A stretch of 6,566 bases of DNA from positions 1-6,566 of the forward strand of contig JAKADW010000125.1 of assembly GCA_021820165.1 (NCBI GenBank), given 5' to 3'. This document shows, in pieces, positions 1 to 5,411 of the stretch. Source of the stretch: Bacillota bacterium. GTDB taxonomy: Bacteria; Bacillota_E; Sulfobacillia; Sulfobacillales; Sulfobacillaceae. Every line of letters starts with the position of its first letter. The stretch's first letter is position 1. A model generated the notes under the pieces. That model was not told the DNA's origin and did no database searches. It was given only the letters and a program-made list of their open reading frames with translations. A program made the position numbers and the translations under genes.

Positions 1-552
1 AATCGCGTCAAAGTGCGCAAGGCCCATCATGGCCCCGACTATGGCGCCCGTGGCTACTAAAGACGAGATGGCATCCATCCTACTATCAAGAGCCTGTGCC
101 ATCAGGCTGTGGCTTCCCGTAACGACCGCAACCTTGCGCTGTCTGACATACATGAATCCTTTGACGACGACCACCACTCCGGCAACGGCCAAGGTGATCC
201 CATTGGGGCGCACCGCACTCGGATGGCCGAATGCCCGCACCGCATTATCACCCAGCTCAAATCCCGCCAAAATAAGCAACAAGGCCACAACTTTTTGGGC
301 TACTGCTTCGGCCTTGGCATGCCCGTAGTTATGGCCCTCGTCCGGAGGGCGCCGAGACACTCTTAGACCGACCACCACTGCCAACGACGAAACCAAGTCC
401 GCTCCGGAGTGGACTCCATCGGCGATCAGCGCGCGGGAATGGCCAAGAATTCCGACCGTAATCTTGAGCACCGTCAAGGCTAGGTTTCCAACAGCGCCCC
501 ACCAGGCACTACGGCTCCCTGCCAAAAGCTCCTGCTCGCCGTTAGTTGGCAT
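1..552 (-). CDS. Cation diffusion facilitator (CDF) family metal transporter, partial (C-terminal part beyond window)
   Basis: Membrane antiporter that would export divalent metal ions (Zn, Fe, Co, Mn or similar) in exchange for protons. The 184 residues in the window cover the N-terminus and most of the transmembrane domain; the rest and the usual cytoplasmic C-terminal domain lie past position 1. Visible family marks are the TM2 signature ADGVHSGADLVSS (residues 44-56, H48-x3-D52), the conserved loop GHNYGHAKAEAVA (73-85) and a TM5 metal pair ALDSRMDAISS (D156-x3-D160). The start is ATG at 552-550, with a GGTGGAG ribosome binding site about 6 bases upstream and an extended -10 promoter behind it, so it is probably transcribed on its own. 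The site composition His/Asp in TM2 with Asp/Asp in TM5 differs from the common HD-HD zinc type, so the metal cannot be named. The family call is firm, the substrate open. Confidence 0.9.
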   Translation of the reverse strand, partial: MPTNGEQELLAGSRSAWWGAVGNLALTVLKITVGILGHSRALIADGVHSGADLVSSLAVVVGLRVSRRPPDEGHNYGHAKAEAVAQKVVALLLILAGFELGDNAVRAFGHPSAVRPNGITLAVAGVVVVVKGFMYVRQRKVAVVTGSHSLMAQALDSRMDAISSLVATGAIVGAMMGLAHFDAI

Positions 553-591
553 GCCGGACTCCACCCGATTGCGACGTGCCTAACCCACCTA

Positions 592-600
592 ATTATAGCA
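592..600 (-). promoter_or_regulatory. Extended -10 promoter for the CDF gene
   Basis: Read on the minus strand this is TGCTATAAT, a perfect TATAAT with the TG-N extension. No good -35 hexamer lies 16-18 bp upstream (nearest is CCGATG), which fits an extended -10 promoter that does not need one. It sits 14 bp past the stop codon of the upstream membrane-protein gene and about 40 bp before the CDF ATG, giving a leader of roughly 30 nt that holds the GGTGGAG ribosome binding site. Confidence 0.65.
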
Positions 601-613
601 GATAAAGCGTGGC

Positions 614-1048
614 TCATCGGAACCCAAGCGGCGTCACCCACAAGAGAATCAAGCCAACAACTAACCGAGTACCGCGCAATGCGGATTGGCGCACCAAGCC
701 CGAAATAAACCCCTTGGCGCGCGACCCAGCGTCGAACCCAACCGCCCCCTCCCAGGCCGCGAGACCTCCGACGGCTCCGAACAAAAATGAGAGCCAGAGT
801 AATGACATCGATTCCATTGCGAGTCGCCGGTAGGATCGTGCCACGGGCCGCGGTGGAGTCTTTTTAAGTAAGACGACTTCGATAGAGAGCACCACCACTG
901 CTTCTAGCGCAAATAGCCATGGGCTAGACGGCCAATGTCCCCATGCCGACAGCCATAAAAGCCCAAAGGCAATGGCCAACCAAGGCCAATCGTTGACCAT
1001 ACTGGCAGCCCAGGCGATCCACGCCAACGCTTGACCCCATTCTGACAT
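614..1048 (-). CDS. Small multi-pass membrane protein of unknown function
   Basis: I do not recognise this 144-residue protein. It is rich in Trp and Leu. It shows hydrophobic stretches at about residues 5-18, 22-36, 44-61, 82-98 and 126-141, so probably three to five membrane segments, joined by a basic loop (KKTPPRPVARSYRR, 62-75). The ATG shares its A with the TAA of the hsp20 gene upstream (TAATG), and a GAGG sequence 5 bases before it lies inside the hsp20 3' end, so translation is very likely coupled to Hsp20. The basic KKTPPRP and a late GTRLVVG faintly recall PAP2 phosphatase motifs 1 and 3, but the spacing is wrong and the catalytic histidines are absent, so I do not assign that family. 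A role at the membrane together with Hsp20 is inference from context only. Confidence 0.75.
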   Translation of the reverse strand: MSEWGQALAWIAWAASMVNDWPWLAIAFGLLWLSAWGHWPSSPWLFALEAVVVLSIEVVLLKKTPPRPVARSYRRLAMESMSLLWLSFLFGAVGGLAAWEGAVGFDAGSRAKGFISGLVRQSALRGTRLVVGLILLWVTPLGFR

Positions 1049-1443
1049 TAGTGCCTCGCACCGTGGGGGCCAGGCGATACTTGCCGACGCACCTTAAGCT
1101 CTAACGAGCCGTCGGATTGCACCAGGACTGCATCGGCCGTGTTCGGATCCACATGAAAGGGGAAGGGAACCACCACTCTTTCTTCGGCCCGCCCCGACGC
1201 GACATTGTCACGGACAGTCAGGTGCAGATGACTGTCATCGATATCGATCGATAAGTCGCTTAACGCGATGCCCTCGACATTCAAGTTCACCACAATATCG
1301 TCATCATTCTCGTATACATATACTTCACGACTGTCGCCCAGGTGCCACTGCGAGACCATCGCCCAAGGGCTATTCCAAAAGTGCTGCGCTTGTTGTTGCA
1401 AGGTCTCCCACTCATGTTCGGGCCCGAAGTGTCTTAACGTCAC
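1048..1443 (-). CDS. Hsp20 / alpha-crystallin family small heat shock protein
   Basis: ATP-independent holdase chaperone family that binds unfolding proteins. The protein is 131 residues. A Trp/Gln-rich N-terminal arm (1-38) is followed by an alpha-crystallin domain at about 40-120, with the typical strand pattern REVYVYENDDDIVVNLNV, a LSIDIDDSHLHLTVRD segment (64-79) and the closing DGSLELKV (111-118), which corresponds to the usual NGVLTI. The start is GTG at 1443-1441: an in-frame TAA lies 7 codons upstream, and an AGGGGGGTGG ribosome binding site precedes it. The domain is compact. The loop between the two central strands (DNVASGRAEERVVV) is short and leaves little room for the beta-6 dimer-swap strand, and the tail SPGPHGARH has no I-x-I motif. 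It follows the secF terminator, so it should have its own promoter, and it is coupled to the next membrane protein. Confidence 0.85.
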   Translation of the reverse strand: MTLRHFGPEHEWETLQQQAQHFWNSPWAMVSQWHLGDSREVYVYENDDDIVVNLNVEGIALSDLSIDIDDSHLHLTVRDNVASGRAEERVVVPFPFHVDPNTADAVLVQSDGSLELKVRRQVSPGPHGARH

Positions 1444-1460
1444 GCATCGCCACCCCCCTA

Positions 1461-1477
1461 TTTAGGATACCCGTTCC
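1461..1477 (-). promoter_or_regulatory. Possible hsp20 promoter with a GGGTAT -10-like element
   Basis: Between the secF terminator and the hsp20 GTG, the minus strand reads GGAACGGGTATCCTAAA. GGGTAT matches the -10 element of general-stress sigma-B promoters of Bacilli, and its distance to the GTG (23 nt) suits a short leader carrying the ribosome binding site. The -35 side is poor: GGGATTTT lies only 11 bp upstream instead of the usual 13-15, and it overlaps the terminator. No convincing sigma-A pair was found either. Some promoter is expected here because the terminator should isolate hsp20 from secDF. Confidence 0.25.
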
Positions 1478-1480
1478 AAC

Positions 1481-1510
1481 AGAAAAATCCCCGGGCACCT
1501 AGGCCCGGGG
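1481..1510 (-). terminator. Intrinsic terminator of the secDF operon
   Basis: On the minus strand, CCCCGGGC (1510-1503) pairs perfectly with GCCCGGGG (1496-1489) around a 6-nt loop CTAGGT, followed by ATTTTTCT. The 8-bp all-GC stem plus a run of five T is a textbook rho-independent terminator. The left arm is formed by the last codons of secF, and the TAG stop codon (1501-1499) lies in the loop, so gene end and terminator overlap. Confidence 0.88.
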
Positions 1511-2407
1511 GGAGGTTATTGGTTTCGGCCGCTTTTTGCCACCGTCCTCTCGAAGATTCCATCGCCACCAAATCGGGCTGGCGATGAAAATCGACGAGTA
1601 GGTCCCTACGATGACCCCAATTAACATCGTCAAAGCAAAGTCGCGAATGCTAGTTCCAGCGAATAGCAATAACGCCAATAAGGCGATGGCCACAGTGGTC
1701 GAGGTATTAATGGATCGCACCAACACTTGATTGAGGCTCGTATTGACAAGATCGTCCAAAGGCTCATTCCTCTGGCGTTTATGCAAATTCTCACGAATAC
1801 GGTCAAAGACAATAATTTTATCGGTAATCGAGTAACCAAAAATGGTCAGCACCGCCATGATGAAGTACTCGGTTAGCTGGATGTGAATGAGTGCAATCAG
1901 CCCAACGGTAATCACGACATCGTGCACCATGGCGATAATTCCCGATACCGCGAACTTCCATTCAAACCGAATCGTGATGTAGATGATAATCCCGACAATA
2001 GCCAAGGCTACTGCCAGCAGGGCACGTTGTTCGGTCTGTTTCCCGATGATTGAGGAGACCCTTGTCGTCGATATTTCTTGAAACGCCCCGATGTGCTTAT
2101 TAAATTGGCTCAAGACTTGACCTCGTTGATGCTCACTTAAGGTAGGGGTTGTGACGAGAACGTTCCGATGCCCAGCGCCCAGATAGACGACCGTGCTCCC
2201 CGCCAGATGATTTTTATCTAATACCGACTTGACGACGGTCGTGGTTACCGCGTGATGAAATTTCAGGTTCATCTGACTACCACCGGTAAAATCAATGCCG
2301 TAGTTCAATCCGCGCACAAAGAAGGCACCCAATGTCAGCACCACCAGAATGCCGGATACGACAAACCAGGTCTTCCAATGCGGAATGAAACGAAAGTGAA
2401 AGCGCAT
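1499..2407 (-). CDS. secF: Protein translocase subunit SecF
   Basis: Partner of SecD in the SecDF complex, an RND-superfamily membrane protein that uses the proton gradient to help the SecYEG/SecA machinery release and fold exported proteins outside the membrane. It has 302 residues, normal for SecF. TM1 (14-31) is followed by the D1 motif GIDFTGGS (37-44), an extracytoplasmic domain to about residue 127, then five membrane segments. Conserved marks are HDVVITVG (162-169), GYSITDKIIVFDRIREN (191-207), RSINTSTT, and FALTMLIGVIVGTYSSIFIASP near the C-terminus. GYSITDK replaces the more usual GYSINDT, a small local change. The ATG at 2407 has a GAGGGG ribosome binding site 6 bases upstream and lies 29 bp after the secD stop, so the two form one operon. 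The basic tail runs into the terminator stem. Confidence 0.96.
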   Translation of the reverse strand: MRFHFRFIPHWKTWFVVSGILVVLTLGAFFVRGLNYGIDFTGGSQMNLKFHHAVTTTVVKSVLDKNHLAGSTVVYLGAGHRNVLVTTPTLSEHQRGQVLSQFNKHIGAFQEISTTRVSSIIGKQTEQRALLAVALAIVGIIIYITIRFEWKFAVSGIIAMVHDVVITVGLIALIHIQLTEYFIMAVLTIFGYSITDKIIVFDRIRENLHKRQRNEPLDDLVNTSLNQVLVRSINTSTTVAIALLALLLFAGTSIRDFALTMLIGVIVGTYSSIFIASPIWWRWNLREDGGKKRPKPITSPRA

Positions 2408-2436
2408 TCCGAACCCCTCTCTCTCGTGCTTAGACG

Positions 2437-3648
2437 TTATCCCACAAATACCTGGCGCACCTTAGCCCAACCGGCATCAGCCACCCATCGGATCACGACG
2501 CCGGTGACCGAAACCGCAGTAAACAAAGAAATAATGGTGCCGATCATGAGGGTTAGCGCGAACCCTTTAACCTCACCGGTTCCCAAGTAAAAGAGAATCA
2601 ACGACGACACAAAGGTGGTCACATGGGAGTCTAGAATGGCCCGTATGGCATGCCGAAACCCCGCGGCAACCGAAGCCCGCGGCGTCTTCCCATTAATAAT
2701 TTCCTCGCGAATTCGCGAAAAGATAATAACGTTGGCGTCCACCGCCATTCCCACCGACAAAATGATCCCAGCGATACCCGGCACCGTAATCACCGCATGG
2801 ATGCTCCATAGGGCGCCCAAGATGAGACCCAGGTAAATGGTCAAGGCGATATCGGCCACAAATCCTGCCAAACGATACCAGAGAATCATGATCACCGCGA
2901 TGAGCCCGACCGCAATACCGGCCGCCAGTTTACTGGCAGCCACCGAGGCAGCACCTAACGTGGCGCTCACGGTCCGGACATCCAGCACCTTAAGGTTGAC
3001 CGGCAAGGCACCCGACTGCAGGAGCAATGCTGTCTGTTGTGCCTTTTTCAGAGACGTAAAATTACCTGACATCTGGGCTTGTCCGTTCGAAATTATCGCC
3101 CGTACATACGGCGCTTCCACTAGCTTGCCGTTTAGATATATGGGTAAGGGTTTCCCGAAGTATTTAGTCGTGGCAGCCCTAAAAAGCGCCGTCCCCTTCG
3201 GGTTGAAGGTAATGTTGACAACATACTTCCCACCCGCGATGGAAGCGGCAGCTGTCGACAAATCGGCTCCAGTTAGTAAGACTTTCCCCGTAGGACTTTT
3301 AATGACCAGTTGCGACGTCTGGCCCAAATAATGTAGAGCCTGTTCTTGGTTTTTTACACCCGGCAGATCGATGGTAATCCGGTTATTTCCCACCAACTGA
3401 ATCAATGGTTCCGATACCCCAAGTGCATTGACCCGAAAACTCATAATCTCCATGGCACGCGCCATAGTCGCTGCGTTGACCGGGGCTCCAGGTGAAGGTT
3501 CTGCCTGGTACGTCGCGGTGACGCCGCCCTTTAGGTCCAACCCATATCGCAGATGAGACGCGATAGGATTTACGCTCGTAAAGTAGTAAATTGCGGCCAA
3601 TATGATCGCGATAAGCGCAAAAAATTGGACGCGGCTTCGTTGGCGCAT
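2437..3648 (-). CDS. secD: Protein translocase subunit SecD
   Basis: Larger subunit of the SecDF export motor. With the start chosen here it has 403 residues, a usual Gram-positive length. It has TM1 at about 6-24, the D1 motif RYGLDLKGG (34-42), an extracytoplasmic P1 region to about 210, the SGALPVNLKV link (212-221), and five more membrane segments carrying VGMAVDANVIIFSRIREEI (299-317), with the family's conserved D304 and R312. I choose ATG 3648-3646 because GGGAGG lies 9 bases upstream. An in-frame ATG at 3681 would add MKRFWDGRQFD, but it sits inside the -10 box (TATAATG), upstream of any plausible transcript start, and has no ribosome binding site. Transcription comes from the strong promoter at 3709-3680, and secF follows after 29 bp. 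Confidence 0.96.
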   Translation of the reverse strand: MRQRSRVQFFALIAIILAAIYYFTSVNPIASHLRYGLDLKGGVTATYQAEPSPGAPVNAATMARAMEIMSFRVNALGVSEPLIQLVGNNRITIDLPGVKNQEQALHYLGQTSQLVIKSPTGKVLLTGADLSTAAASIAGGKYVVNITFNPKGTALFRAATTKYFGKPLPIYLNGKLVEAPYVRAIISNGQAQMSGNFTSLKKAQQTALLLQSGALPVNLKVLDVRTVSATLGAASVAASKLAAGIAVGLIAVIMILWYRLAGFVADIALTIYLGLILGALWSIHAVITVPGIAGIILSVGMAVDANVIIFSRIREEIINGKTPRASVAAGFRHAIRAILDSHVTTFVSSLILFYLGTGEVKGFALTLMIGTIISLFTAVSVTGVVIRWVADAGWAKVRQVFVG

Positions 3649-3657
3649 GTCGAATTG

Positions 3658-3663
3658 CCTCCC
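3658..3663 (-). promoter_or_regulatory. Ribosome binding site that sets the secD start
   Basis: GGGAGG on the minus strand, 9 bases before ATG 3648. It lies just downstream of the predicted transcript start (about 3673) and selects the internal Met over the longer frame that begins inside the -10 element. Confidence 0.8.
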
Positions 3664-3679
3664 GTCCCAAAATCGTTTC

Positions 3680-3709
3680 ATTATAGTCCGGGCCCAAAAA
3701 AGCTGTCAA
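3680..3709 (-). promoter_or_regulatory. Consensus sigma-A promoter of secDF
   Basis: Minus strand: -35 TTGACA (3709-3704), 18-bp spacer, -10 TATAAT (3685-3680). Both hexamers match the vegetative consensus at all 12 positions; only the spacer is one base over the optimum. Transcription should start near 3673, leaving a leader of about 25 nt that holds the secD ribosome binding site. A 10-bp palindrome lies just upstream of the -35. Confidence 0.85.
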
Positions 3710-3715
3710 TGGAAA

Positions 3716-3725
3716 AGCCCGGGCT
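3716..3725. repeat. 10-bp palindrome upstream of the secDF -35 box
   Basis: AGCCCGGGCT is a perfect palindrome with its nearest edge 6 bp upstream of the -35 hexamer, centred about 47 bp upstream of the predicted transcript start. That position would suit a regulator's binding site. It cannot form a useful hairpin because it has no room for a loop. A chance occurrence in GC-rich DNA is possible. Confidence 0.3.
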
Positions 3726-3762
3726 CAGAAAGATTCCTCATCGTACGCCCCTGACGATATGG

Positions 3763-3784
3763 GCGGTTATCGCCAGCCGCCCCC
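3763..3784. repeat. Inverted repeat between the MFS gene and secD
   Basis: GGGCGG and CCGCCC (minus strand) flank a 10-nt loop, about 100 bp after the MFS stop codon. It could form a 6-bp stem, but no T run follows, so it is not a clear intrinsic terminator. A second hairpin, TCTGGT/ACCAGA with a 6-nt loop (3847-3864), lies closer to the stop and also lacks a T run. How the MFS transcript ends is therefore not resolved. Confidence 0.3.
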
Positions 3785-3879
3785 GAAGCCCCGCTTTAAG
3801 AAAAATTACTTCCACGCGGTCCGGGCATCTATCCAACCGCCGTCTCTCTGGTATGCTGACCAGAACATTCGCTTGGGTG

Positions 3880-5145
3880 CTACGTATCTCCGGTTAATGG
3901 CGCACGGCGGATCCAGAGCCACTCGCCGAAGAGATATCCGGTGCCACCCATGAGCATAACCAACGTCATCACGATAAAGAGCCGACCGGGATTGCTTTCT
4001 ACGTATAAGAACCCACCGACCAATGGTCCGGCCATACGGCCGAGTGCTCCCCCGGTCCCTACGACACCCTGAACTAAGCCTCGTCGCCCAGGGTTAGATC
4101 GAGACTCGGCCTCTGCCGGCACTCCGGGGAGCACCAGCATCTCGCCAAGTGTGGCCAAAACCATGGCTACGACGTAAGCCAGGTAACGGTGAAAGAGTGT
4201 CAACGTGAGAAAAGCCAGGAAGAAAAAACCCGTGCCAATCATCAGTTGGGTAAAAATTCGAGGTAGGCGCGACACCATTTTGCTCAGGATTGGCTGAGCC
4301 GTGAGAATCAGAACCGTGTTGATGGTCCAAAGAAGACTATACAGTGCAAGCGGAATTCCCCGCGCCGCCATAAAATTAGGCACCGTCACTTCCCACTGAT
4401 CGTAGGCCATCCACTGCACCGCCAGGGCAGACGACAGGATCAGGGTGGGCCACCCCACCATCCTCACGATGGGGACTTTGGGGCGTATCCGCGACCCTTC
4501 ATGAGTTTTCGGGGCATCATTCCAATGCGCTCCCCGATATGTCGTCCACACTAAAAGCCAAACGGCAGCCATAACCGACCCGGCCGCACCGAAAGCCACC
4601 CGGAAAGCGATACTAGCCAATAGCCCCCCTAACGAGGATCCAATCGCCACCCCGGCGTTAGCGGCCACGTACACCGCATTGAAAGCGGAACGTCCGCCCT
4701 GGGGCCAGGTCTTTACCGAAAGGGCGTTGAATATGGGCATACACAGATTGATGAAAAAACTCACTAATGTGACCCCGACCGCAAAAACCCAAAACCGACG
4801 GTCTAGGGTAAGCACCGCCAACGTCAGCACCGCCCCTGCCATTGCCCACAGCATTGGTCGCCGCGCGCCCTGGGCATCATAGAAGAGACCACCCGCCAGT
4901 GATCCGACCACTCCCGCCCCCGCCTGCATCATCATTAAGACACCCACGACAGCCATGGGCTGATGCAGCACTCGATGGACGTAAATCGCCACCAGTGGCC
5001 ATAAAAAGGCAATGCCAAGATTGGTCAAGGCGGATCCGACAATGAGCCGCCGAAATTCGGAACTCACCCCCTTCTCGGGCATCCCGATCAGAAGGCGGGT
5101 CAGGTGCGACCAAATCTGCCGGGCCAGCATTCCCAAGTTATTCAC
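3880..5145 (-). CDS. MFS transporter, multidrug-exporter-like
   Basis: Twelve-segment major facilitator protein, probably a proton-coupled exporter of drugs or other small molecules across the cytoplasmic membrane; the substrate cannot be read from sequence. With the GTG start it is 421 residues, typical for the family. Visible marks are a cytoplasmic N-terminal stretch (1-33), TM1 with NLGIAFLWPLVAIY (42-55), motif A between TM2 and TM3 as GGLFYDAQGARRP (85-97, D90, G93, R95), a charged central loop (TYRGAHWNDAPKTHEGSR) and a second six-segment half starting at VGWPTLILSSAL. I choose GTG 5145-5143 because GGGAGG lies 5 bases upstream. The frame stays open 38 codons further to ATG 5259, but that extension is not membrane-protein-like and lacks a ribosome binding site. 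A 7-codon ORF ends across this start, and a dyad-rich leader lies upstream, which hints at controlled expression. Confidence 0.88.
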   Translation of the reverse strand: MNNLGMLARQIWSHLTRLLIGMPEKGVSSEFRRLIVGSALTNLGIAFLWPLVAIYVHRVLHQPMAVVGVLMMMQAGAGVVGSLAGGLFYDAQGARRPMLWAMAGAVLTLAVLTLDRRFWVFAVGVTLVSFFINLCMPIFNALSVKTWPQGGRSAFNAVYVAANAGVAIGSSLGGLLASIAFRVAFGAAGSVMAAVWLLVWTTYRGAHWNDAPKTHEGSRIRPKVPIVRMVGWPTLILSSALAVQWMAYDQWEVTVPNFMAARGIPLALYSLLWTINTVLILTAQPILSKMVSRLPRIFTQLMIGTGFFFLAFLTLTLFHRYLAYVVAMVLATLGEMLVLPGVPAEAESRSNPGRRGLVQGVVGTGGALGRMAGPLVGGFLYVESNPGRLFIVMTLVMLMGGTGYLFGEWLWIRRAPLTGDT

Positions 5146-5165
5146 GGACGCCTCCCTGGTTTCAT
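5142..5165 (-). CDS. Possible leader peptide MKPGRRP upstream of the MFS gene
   Basis: A 7-codon ORF (ATG 5165, TGA 5144-5142) encodes MKPGRRP. It has its own good ribosome binding site, GAGGA, 7 bases before the ATG. Its stop overlaps the MFS start as GTGA, and the MFS ribosome binding site GGGAGG forms its Gly-Arg codons, so a ribosome translating it would cover that site and end exactly at the MFS start. This arrangement is known from coupled or attenuated leader peptides of resistance genes. ORFs this short also arise by chance, so this is a candidate only. Confidence 0.35.
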   Translation of the reverse strand: MKPGRRP

Positions 5166-5279
5166 TGTTGATTCCTCGTTCCTCTGTGCCTGCATAGCTA
5201 TGGAGTGCCAGTGGCGTAATCCAACCCAAGACCCCGCCGGCCGAGCATTGGAGCCTCAAATACGCAAACCCATTCCCCC

Positions 5280-5293
5280 TACCCCAAGGGGTA
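5280..5293. promoter_or_regulatory. CsoR-family-like operator (TACCCC-N2-GGGGTA)
   Basis: TACCCCTTGGGGTA on the minus strand: two 6-bp inverted arms with a 2-bp centre, equal to TACCC-N4-GGGTA. G/C-tract sites flanked by TA of this type are the known operators of CsoR-family repressors (Cu, Ni/Co, formaldehyde or persulfide sensors). It lies about 135 bp upstream of the MFS start. No CsoR gene is in the window. On the plus strand six T follow it, so a weak plus-strand terminator is an alternative, though no plus-strand gene precedes it. Confidence 0.35.
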
Positions 5294-5309
5294 TTTTTTG
5301 CTGCGGTTG

Positions 5310-5331
5310 GGTTCGACCTTCGAAGGAAACC
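5310..5331. repeat. Dyad symmetry with a CCTTCGAAGG core
   Basis: A perfect 10-bp palindrome CCTTCGAAGG (5317-5326) is flanked by GGTT (5310-5313) and AACC (5328-5331), so as RNA it could form a two-part stem with a small asymmetric internal loop. It shares the TTCGAA core with the dyad at 5350-5366, 37 bp away centre to centre. It may be an operator half of a pair or a leader hairpin. Confidence 0.4.
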
Positions 5332-5349
5332 GCCTCTTCTTATGCCGAC

Positions 5350-5366
5350 GGTCCTTTCGAAAGACC
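5350..5366. repeat. Dyad symmetry with a CTTTCGAAAG core
   Basis: GGTCCTTTCGAAAGACC on the plus strand contains the perfect 10-bp palindrome CTTTCGAAAG (5354-5363), with GGT and ACC flanks offset by one base. It lies about 46 bp after the stop of the P-loop gene. It is related in core to the dyad at 5310-5331. No T run follows on the minus strand, so it is not an obvious terminator. Confidence 0.4.
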
Positions 5367-5411
5367 AGGTATTGCTCTGTCCCCGAGTTTGGACATTTAC
5401 GTGGGGAAGTA

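Larger units (their letters stand above)
5166..5411. other. 246-bp intergenic region with several dyad symmetries
   Basis: No credible gene lies here on either strand. In order on the minus strand it holds a TTTCGAAA-centred dyad (5366-5350), a CCTTCGAAGG-centred dyad with GGTT/AACC flanks (5331-5310), the TACCCC/GGGGTA element (5293-5280), a possible weak promoter TTGGAT-18-TAGCTA (about 5225-5196) and a 10-bp palindrome CATAGCTATG (5202-5193). It separates the phosphatase/P-loop pair from the MFS gene and probably holds the MFS promoter and controls. I recognise no known riboswitch or T-box motif. Confidence 0.5.

Noticed and set aside
29..366. Two plus-strand open frames over the CDF gene
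   Set aside because: Both are antisense to strong CDF motifs and have no protein-like features of their own.
614..1048. PAP2-type phosphatase for the 144-residue membrane protein
   Set aside because: The KKTPPRP and GTRLVVG echoes have wrong spacing, and the catalytic His and SGH motif are missing.
2837..3331. 164-codon open frame on the plus strand inside secD
   Set aside because: It is antisense to a clearly conserved gene, shows low-complexity Ala/Pro/Thr composition without motifs, and has no separate promoter. Shadow of the GC-rich secD codons.
3649..3681. Extended SecD N-terminus MKRFWDGRQFD
   Set aside because: Its ATG is part of the -10 TATAAT and lies upstream of the expected transcript start; GGGAGG points to the later ATG.
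5146..5259. Longer MFS start at ATG 5259
   Set aside because: The 38 extra residues lack a ribosome binding site and cover palindromic non-coding sequence; the GTG at 5145 follows GGGAGG.
5280..5300. Plus-strand intrinsic terminator (TACCCC/GGGGTA followed by TTTTTT)
   Set aside because: The stem is only about 5 bp with a 4-nt loop, and no plus-strand gene precedes it, so the operator reading is preferred, with low certainty.
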